DNA of 11,038 bases, from positions 1-11,038 of the forward strand of contig JAJDBO010000023.1 in NCBI GenBank assembly GCA_029261305.1, read 5' to 3'. Below are positions 6,706 to 11,038 of the stretch, piece by piece. Every line of letters starts with the position of its first letter. The first letter of the stretch is position 1. The stretch is from Nitrospirales bacterium (GTDB lineage Bacteria; Nitrospirota; Nitrospiria; Nitrospirales; UBA8639). Under the pieces are notes generated by a model, which saw only the letters and a list, made by a program, of their open reading frames with translations, searched no databases and had not been told where the DNA came from. The translations under genes were made by a program, and so were the position numbers.

Positions 6706-8316
6706 CTAAGGCTGAAATTGCAACCCTGAAGGAACAGCTGGCGGATCTTGATCCTGACCGACGCTATATAGATACAACACCCAATCATCAGTTGAGGGTG
6801 GGACCAGCACATGATTTTGGCCACCAGAAAGGGTGCCAATCGTGGTTTCATTGCCAGATCGCGTATCAAACCAGATCGCCTGGTAGGCTTGGGAAAGGCC
6901 TGATAATTTAGCTGTCACCGCCCCTCCATTTCCATTATCAAATTGGTCATTTTTCCCCATCAAGAAATATAGAATTTTGGTTCGGTTCGGATCACTGAGC
7001 GCATATCCATTTGATACCAAAGAAGATTCGGGAACCATTTTCCCAAAAGTATCACCCAAGTGGCTTTCCATAAACGGATTAATCAGTTTCAACCATTGCT
7101 CAGATTGTAGTTTTGAAGCCATATTATTGTAATGAAACCAAGCATCTGGGTCGTTGGCTCCAGAAAAATCAGTTTTTGAATCATCACGAACATGGCTCCA
7201 CAACCCGCCCGCAATCACACACTTCCAAAAGGCTCGACGAATATCATCAGGACTGAAATTGCCCCGTGAGAATTGCTCACCCCAATTATCGTCAATCCCT
7301 ATCGGGACATTCACTCCTTGGAAAAACCCTACTAATTCATTGATACGAGCGGTAATCGCCCCATGGCTATCATACGTTTGCCCAGCCATAACATAGGTCC
7401 CCGACCCTCCGCCATACCTGCTGGAAATAGGATGGTCAAAAGGATCCAAGCCTTTCACTTGCTGCCCATACCAATCGACCCAACCAGCATTTCGATATTC
7501 TCTAATATCAATCCCTGTATTAAAACTCACGACAGGATAACTAGCCAACCTAGCGACCATATACCGAATCAACAACTTTTCAGTGTCTGACTTGGATGCC
7601 CAAGGTGGTTTTCCAGAATCATCAGTGTACGGCATAATGCTTACACCTAACCCACGCGCCGTAAGAATTTCCATGCGTTCGTCTAACCTATCCCAAAGGG
7701 TGAGATCAAATTGATGATTCTGATAATTCCCCGTAAAAATCTTATTGGTTAAACGAAAATTAAAAAGATGCCCACCCACATCATTTTTCAAAAAATTTGC
7801 CGCTTGAGTAAACTGACTCGTCGTCGCCGATTCCAAAAAGACACTAAAGAGAAGACCGATAGGGAGCACATAATTCCCATCTGTAAATTTCCACTTTTTG
7901 GGATTGGTGGGCGAGGGCTTTAACATGCCCGAGTGCCCTGAATTTATTGCCTCAACAGACCCCGACACCCCATTTAATTGTGAATCAGAAGAGGACGTTT
8001 GATATGTCCACTGTCCCACCAAAGTTGGCATAAAGGCAATTTTCCATTTATCATTTCCAGCATAATACCCTGGAAGAGTGAGAGAAGTTCCAGATTGGGT
8101 ATGGACAAATGTCGCATCAACTTCTAACTCAAAGGGATTTCCTGAATAGGAAGTATTGGATATGGTGACGACATACCGCCTCCATTTACCTACCGTATCC
8201 ATCGCATAGGTTTGGATTGAGAAGAGCAAACTCAAAAGACACGCCAGAACAAAAATAAACCCTGATCGGCTTTGAAAAGTTCTCTCCTTGTTTAGAAATA
8301 TTCCAGCAGTCATCAT
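6706..8316 (-). CDS. Secreted DUF5060 + apiosidase/DUF4038-like putative glycoside hydrolase (536 aa)
   Basis: Predicted exported protein. A long basic N-region and a hydrophobic core (about residues 19-34, FIFVLACLLSLLF) end in QTYA with likely Sec cleavage near 38. Residues 41-125 look like the DUF5060 Ig-like domain: FELEVDATFVHTQSG, LPGYYAG, then WKIAFMPTLVGQWTYQTSS. Residues 140-410 resemble the apiosidase/DUF4038 (beta/alpha)8 barrel, with WKFTDGNYVLPIG, a WDRLDERMEIL helix, and IDDNWGE near 341-347 before RRAFW and IAGGLW. Residues 430-515 resemble the small C-terminal beta domain seen in this group (AIWFDTRSG, PPSTDDWVLYL). It probably acts on a polysaccharide, but the substrate is unknown and the catalytic carboxylates are not certain: Glu273, Asp342/343 and Glu347 are candidates. 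The protein ends in DPPAVPSGLQFQP, resembling the first strand of a fibronectin III repeat that is then missing. The ATG at 8316-8314 is chosen over an in-frame TTG at 8349-8347 because AGGAG lies 9 bases upstream. Confidence 0.72.
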   Translation of the reverse strand: MMTAGIFLNKERTFQSRSGFIFVLACLLSLLFSIQTYAMDTVGKWRRYVVTISNTSYSGNPFELEVDATFVHTQSGTSLTLPGYYAGNDKWKIAFMPTLVGQWTYQTSSSDSQLNGVSGSVEAINSGHSGMLKPSPTNPKKWKFTDGNYVLPIGLLFSVFLESATTSQFTQAANFLKNDVGGHLFNFRLTNKIFTGNYQNHQFDLTLWDRLDERMEILTARGLGVSIMPYTDDSGKPPWASKSDTEKLLIRYMVARLASYPVVSFNTGIDIREYRNAGWVDWYGQQVKGLDPFDHPISSRYGGGSGTYVMAGQTYDSHGAITARINELVGFFQGVNVPIGIDDNWGEQFSRGNFSPDDIRRAFWKCVIAGGLWSHVRDDSKTDFSGANDPDAWFHYNNMASKLQSEQWLKLINPFMESHLGDTFGKMVPESSLVSNGYALSDPNRTKILYFLMGKNDQFDNGNGGAVTAKLSGLSQAYQAIWFDTRSGNETTIGTLSGGQNHVLVPPSTDDWVLYLYSVGQDQDPPAVPSGLQFQP

Positions 8317-8325
8317 TGTGTGTGT

Positions 8326-8330
8326 CTCCT
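8326..8330 (-). promoter_or_regulatory. Ribosome binding site that sets the start of the secreted-protein gene
   Basis: The minus strand reads AGGAG, 9 bases before the ATG at 8316-8314. An in-frame TTG at 8349-8347 lies upstream of this site with no SD of its own. The ATG is therefore the better start, and the protein then begins MMTAGIF, eleven residues shorter than from the TTG. Confidence 0.65.
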
Positions 8331-8390
8331 GAACTCGAGAATTAACCAATTAATTGATTCCATAAATAAAATTTAAGCACATGCCTCATA

Positions 8391-8410
8391 GAATACTGGT
8401 TTCAGTATTC
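8391..8410. repeat. Perfect 8-bp inverted repeat (GAATACTG, 4-base loop, CAGTATTC)
   Basis: Arms 8391-8398 and 8403-8410 are perfectly complementary around a 4-base loop. The repeat lies about 75 bases upstream of the ATG of the secreted-protein gene. On the minus strand the hexamers TTGAGG and TCTATG, weak -35/-10 look-alikes 17 bases apart, flank most of it. An operator within the promoter spacer is one reading and a 5'-leader hairpin is another. No T tract follows on the minus strand, so an intrinsic terminator is unlikely. Confidence 0.45.
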
Positions 8411-8752
8411 CTCAATATGACCAAAAACATCCAATACAGATATCGGGATCTAATAAAATTCCTTGCTGAGAAATCACCAAAATCCTACCTAAATTTTTCT
8501 CTCGATTTGATGCCCATTGTAGTACAAGCAATCCTTAGGCCAAATTTTACAAATTTTTATTTTCCATTTTTTCAATACGTTACAAAATTTTAACTAATTT
8601 TATTCAGAAAGAAACGAAGGGTAATTCATACAGGTTTGGACCTTTATCTACACACCAAGTAAATTTTCACCTGCAATGATTCAGGCAAAAAAGATGTTGG
8701 GTTTATTATGTAATCCCTGTGGGTCCTCCCTAACAGATAATTAGCCAAGAAG

Positions 8753-9772
8753 TTACCTTCGTAACATATAAACAATACCGCCTAATACTCCCTGAATAAG
8801 GATAAAGGCATAAGTCAACCAGGCAAAAGCTAAGGCCTCAGACGTAGAGACTCCAAAAATGCCTAAAAAATATGCAAAAGCATTTTCCCTAATCCCTACC
8901 CCATTAATCGTCACGGGGATCATCATCATAAATAAGACCAAAGGAATAAAGAAGAAAAAGCTATGAAACGGGATTTCAAAATGTAGGGACTGAGCAATAA
9001 GGTAATAATACACAATCACATTCACTTGGAGCCCTAGAGATAACCCTAGAGCTTTGAGCAGCGTTTTTTTCTGATCCTTAAAAACCCGGAATGCCTCCAT
9101 CCCTTTTAACAGGAACCCAAAAACTTTCTTGAAAATGTTCGGCAAAGCCACAGGACAAGCTCTCACCAATTCACTGGTTGGTGAAAACACAAGCCAACAC
9201 AATCCCAGGGCTCCGACTGAGCTGCCGATAATCCATAGCGGGAAAAGGGGAAGTTCCGTCGTCAATTCCCAGGAGAGCGTTAACCCACCCCATACCAAAA
9301 TCGTGAGTGCCACCAATCCCAGAAACCGATCAGTAAATACCGCGACGACGGCCTTGGCCTTATTTTTCCCCAATCTCCATGAATCATATGCTCTGACTGC
9401 ATCCCCACCAAAGGTGGATGGAAGAAGATTGTTGAAAAAGAAAGCCACCATATAGGATTGAATAAGGTAAAAACGCGAAGCCTGTATTTCCTGGGCCTTC
9501 AATAAAAGTTGCCACCGACTCACACTTAACCCATAGCCAACAAAATTCAACATGAAGGCCACACATAATAATGGGACATTTGCAGGGCTAAGAGCACCCA
9601 TAATTTCTGTAAAGTCCGCACCGGCTAAAATCCAATACATCAAACCCAACGAAAAAAGGAGCTTCGCCGCCCCAAGCACATACACTTTGGATCCTTGGGG
9701 AGTTTTGGCTTGATCCGGGGAGGCTAGACGTTGAGACGGGTCGGTTAAGATTTCGGTCTGCGCGATAGACAT
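8753..9772 (-). CDS. Lysylphosphatidylglycerol-synthase-TM/UPF0104 flippase-like membrane protein (about 339 aa)
   Basis: Polytopic inner-membrane protein with about eight hydrophobic segments (near residues 31-50, 62-82, 105-122, 150-166, 177-196, 239-260, 270-288 and 313-336 from the ATG). Family signatures are NNLLPSTFGGDAVRAY (114-129), DRFLGL (148-153) and IPVTINGVGIRENAFAYFLG (285-304). These match the TM domain shared by MprF and stand-alone UPF0104/AglD-type proteins, often found beside glycosyltransferases and thought to move lipid-linked substrates. No soluble aminoacyl-transferase domain is attached, so it is not a full MprF. The exact substrate is unknown. The start is uncertain. 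The ATG at 9772-9770 has no good SD. An in-frame TTG at 9784-9782 has AAAGG 6 bases upstream and would add four residues. A more distant TTG at 9817 is unsupported. It follows the upstream carbamoyltransferase by about 90-100 bases, so co-transcription is possible. Confidence 0.85.
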   Translation of the reverse strand: MSIAQTEILTDPSQRLASPDQAKTPQGSKVYVLGAAKLLFSLGLMYWILAGADFTEIMGALSPANVPLLCVAFMLNFVGYGLSVSRWQLLLKAQEIQASRFYLIQSYMVAFFFNNLLPSTFGGDAVRAYDSWRLGKNKAKAVVAVFTDRFLGLVALTILVWGGLTLSWELTTELPLFPLWIIGSSVGALGLCWLVFSPTSELVRACPVALPNIFKKVFGFLLKGMEAFRVFKDQKKTLLKALGLSLGLQVNVIVYYYLIAQSLHFEIPFHSFFFFIPLVLFMMMIPVTINGVGIRENAFAYFLGIFGVSTSEALAFAWLTYAFILIQGVLGGIVYMLRR

Positions 9773-9871
9773 AAGACAAATCAAACAAGGCCTTTCCCTC
9801 AATAACCCCGCCAGCAAAAGTCGAGCCCTAACGTTCTCTCACAATGAAGCCCTGGCTCATCTAGTCTGGGT

Positions 9872-11038
9872 TTATTTTTGTGAACGAGCAGGAATGAGTT
9901 TATGTTGGATTGGCTTTGGATGCTTCACTAAATATTTTCCAATGGCCAAGTAATCAAGGTGCCCCTGGTCAAAGGCTCTCAAGGCATCATTGGGACTACA
10001 CACGATGGGCTCTTCATGCATATTAAAACTGGTATTAATGACGCTCGGAAGGCCTGTGAGCTTATAGAATTCCTGGATAATTTTATAATAGCTCTCATTG
10101 TCAGATTCCCGGACTAATTGAGGGCGAGCTGTCCCATCGATATGCACAACCCCCGGGCAAGACTCTTTCATCCAATCAGTACAATCAAATGTCACCGTCA
10201 TGAACCGTGCCGTTTCAAAGGCCCCATTCACATTTAGAAAACATTGATCCGCATATTCCGCAAGTGTGGAAGGAGCAAAGGGCATAAATTCAGTCCTGAC
10301 CAAATTTTTATTTAGCCAATCATTTACCGTGGGATCACAAGGATGGTAGAGGATCGATCGGTTACCCAGTGAACGTGGACCATATTCCATTCGACCATTA
10401 AAGCGTGCCACGACATGCCCTTGCGCAAGAAGTGACGCTATTTCTTTTTCAATTTCGTCCAATCGCTGATAGGAAAATCCCATTCTCTCAATTTCATCTT
10501 CAATTTCGGTATCGGGGTATTCCCATCCCAAGTACACATTTTGAATAAGCTCCCACCGAGGCGTGGCTCCTTGTTTTCGCACTTGATCCGCCCACATTCC
10601 TAACCCCGCCCCCACTGCAAGCCCCTCATCTGACATTCCAGGATGGACAAACATTTCATCAACTTCTGGCAACTCATGAATCTCTTGATTGATTCTCACA
10701 TTGGCAAAAAGTCCCCCTGCCAGAGCCAGATTGGAAGAATTCGTTTTCTTCATCCAATACCTCACATAGTCCCGACAAATATCTTCCGATATTTTTTGGA
10801 TACTTGCCGCTAAATCCTCATGACTAAAAGAGGGACCTAATTCCTTCTGTAATTTATTGAGTGCGGATTTGAATAAAACCTTCCCCTTATTCACCGTACG
10901 ACCATCTTCAAAGGCAATATGTTCATTCAACATGTCGTAATAAATGGGATTGCCATGGGCAGCCAATCCGGTAATTTTCCCCTCATGCTTTTTGGCTTTG
11001 TATCCACAAATCGCCGTCACATAGGCATAATAATTACC
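9872..11038 (-). CDS. Second NodU/CmcH-family carbamoyltransferase, N-terminus cut by the window edge
   Basis: The frame is open to the right edge. 388 residues are visible from the codon at 11038, and roughly the first 200 of the usual protein are missing. The GTG at 11020-11018 is not the start: the residues before it (GNYYAY) continue the conserved domain. Visible Kae1-like parts are HEGKITGLAAHG (18-29), LALAGGLFANVRIN (104-117) and HPGMSDEGLAVGAG (132-145), keeping the Asp of the metal site. The YrdC-like C-terminal domain shows GRMEYGPRSLGNRSIL (215-230), FMPFAP (251-256), HIDGTARPQ (299-307) and NTSFNMHEEPIV (335-346). It should transfer a carbamoyl group from carbamoyl phosphate to an unidentified hydroxyl acceptor. 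It differs clearly from the transferase at 172-2043: it has a shorter C-terminal tail, an insert around CTDWMKESCPGV and different acceptor-side residues. It is therefore a separate subfamily, not a recent duplicate. It is followed by the flippase-like gene. Confidence 0.93.
   Translation of the reverse strand, partial: GNYYAYVTAICGYKAKKHEGKITGLAAHGNPIYYDMLNEHIAFEDGRTVNKGKVLFKSALNKLQKELGPSFSHEDLAASIQKISEDICRDYVRYWMKKTNSSNLALAGGLFANVRINQEIHELPEVDEMFVHPGMSDEGLAVGAGLGMWADQVRKQGATPRWELIQNVYLGWEYPDTEIEDEIERMGFSYQRLDEIEKEIASLLAQGHVVARFNGRMEYGPRSLGNRSILYHPCDPTVNDWLNKNLVRTEFMPFAPSTLAEYADQCFLNVNGAFETARFMTVTFDCTDWMKESCPGVVHIDGTARPQLVRESDNESYYKIIQEFYKLTGLPSVINTSFNMHEEPIVCSPNDALRAFDQGHLDYLAIGKYLVKHPKPIQHKLIPARSQK

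Larger units (their letters stand above)
8317..8752. other. AT-rich intergenic region of about 430 bases
   Basis: This stretch separates the flippase-like gene from the secreted-protein gene and is visibly richer in A and T than its surroundings. It holds the ribosome binding site of the secreted-protein gene, the perfect hairpin at 8391-8410 and several T/A tracts. A 70-codon plus-strand frame at 8381-8593 has no SD sequence and codes for nothing I recognise. No tRNA, small-RNA signature or convincing terminator was seen. It probably carries the promoter of the downstream gene and may mark a transcription-unit boundary. Confidence 0.5.

Noticed and set aside
8381..8593. Plus-strand 70-codon open frame in the AT-rich gap
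   Set aside because: It has no Shine-Dalgarno sequence, opposes all neighbouring genes, matches no family I know, and lies in AT-rich non-coding DNA.
8650..8752. Terminator after the flippase-like gene
   Set aside because: Only very short self-complementary stretches (such as CCTG/CAGG and CCC/GGG) are present, none followed by a proper T run.
9815..9817. TTG as the start of the flippase-like gene
   Set aside because: It has no SD sequence, and the extra residues are not typical of the family. The ATG at 9772-9770 or the TTG at 9784-9782 fits better.
11018..11020. GTG as the start of the right-hand carbamoyltransferase
   Set aside because: The frame stays open upstream to the window edge and codes for conserved family residues there, so this is an internal valine codon.
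1..11038. Mobile element, CRISPR array, tRNA or rRNA
   Set aside because: I saw no transposase, integrase, terminal or tandem repeats, cloverleaf or rRNA-like sequence on either strand.

Overview
The window looks like part of a bacterial carbohydrate- or metabolite-modification cluster. Every convincing gene lies on the minus strand, so it is transcribed from the right edge to the left edge. In that order the genes are: (1) a carbamoyltransferase of the NodU/CmcH/TobZ family, cut by the right edge; (2) a polytopic membrane protein of the lysylphosphatidylglycerol-synthase-TM/UPF0104 flippase-like family; (3) an AT-rich non-coding stretch of about 430 bases; (4) a secreted two-domain protein (DUF5060-like beta domain plus an apiosidase/DUF4038-like barrel); (5) carA; (6) carB; (7) a second, complete carbamoyltransferase; and (8) the first 46 codons of a small SxtJ-like membrane protein, cut by the left edge.

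The most interesting layout is carA-carB-carbamoyltransferase-SxtJ-like. CarAB makes carbamoyl phosphate. NodU/TobZ-type enzymes consume carbamoyl phosphate and ATP to put a carbamoyl group on a hydroxyl of a sugar or small molecule. Supply and use of the same intermediate are therefore in one likely operon, with 22 bases between carB and the transferase and 31 bases between the transferase and the SxtJ-like gene. Both CarA and CarB resemble the Bacteroidetes/eukaryotic (CAD/CPS1-like) branch rather than the E. coli branch. This makes a dedicated or horizontally acquired carbamoyl-phosphate synthase plausible. The link to a specific product is inference.

Organism: a bacterium with moderate GC (mid-40s percent by eye, not counted) and clear Shine-Dalgarno sequences (AAGGAG, AGGAG, AGGGAG) before several genes. 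Strong SD motifs argue against Bacteroidetes itself despite the CarAB type. The Sec signal peptide and the gene mix would fit a Gram-negative environmental bacterium, but no marker gene here fixes the phylum. No rRNA, tRNA, CRISPR array, transposase or integrase was seen.
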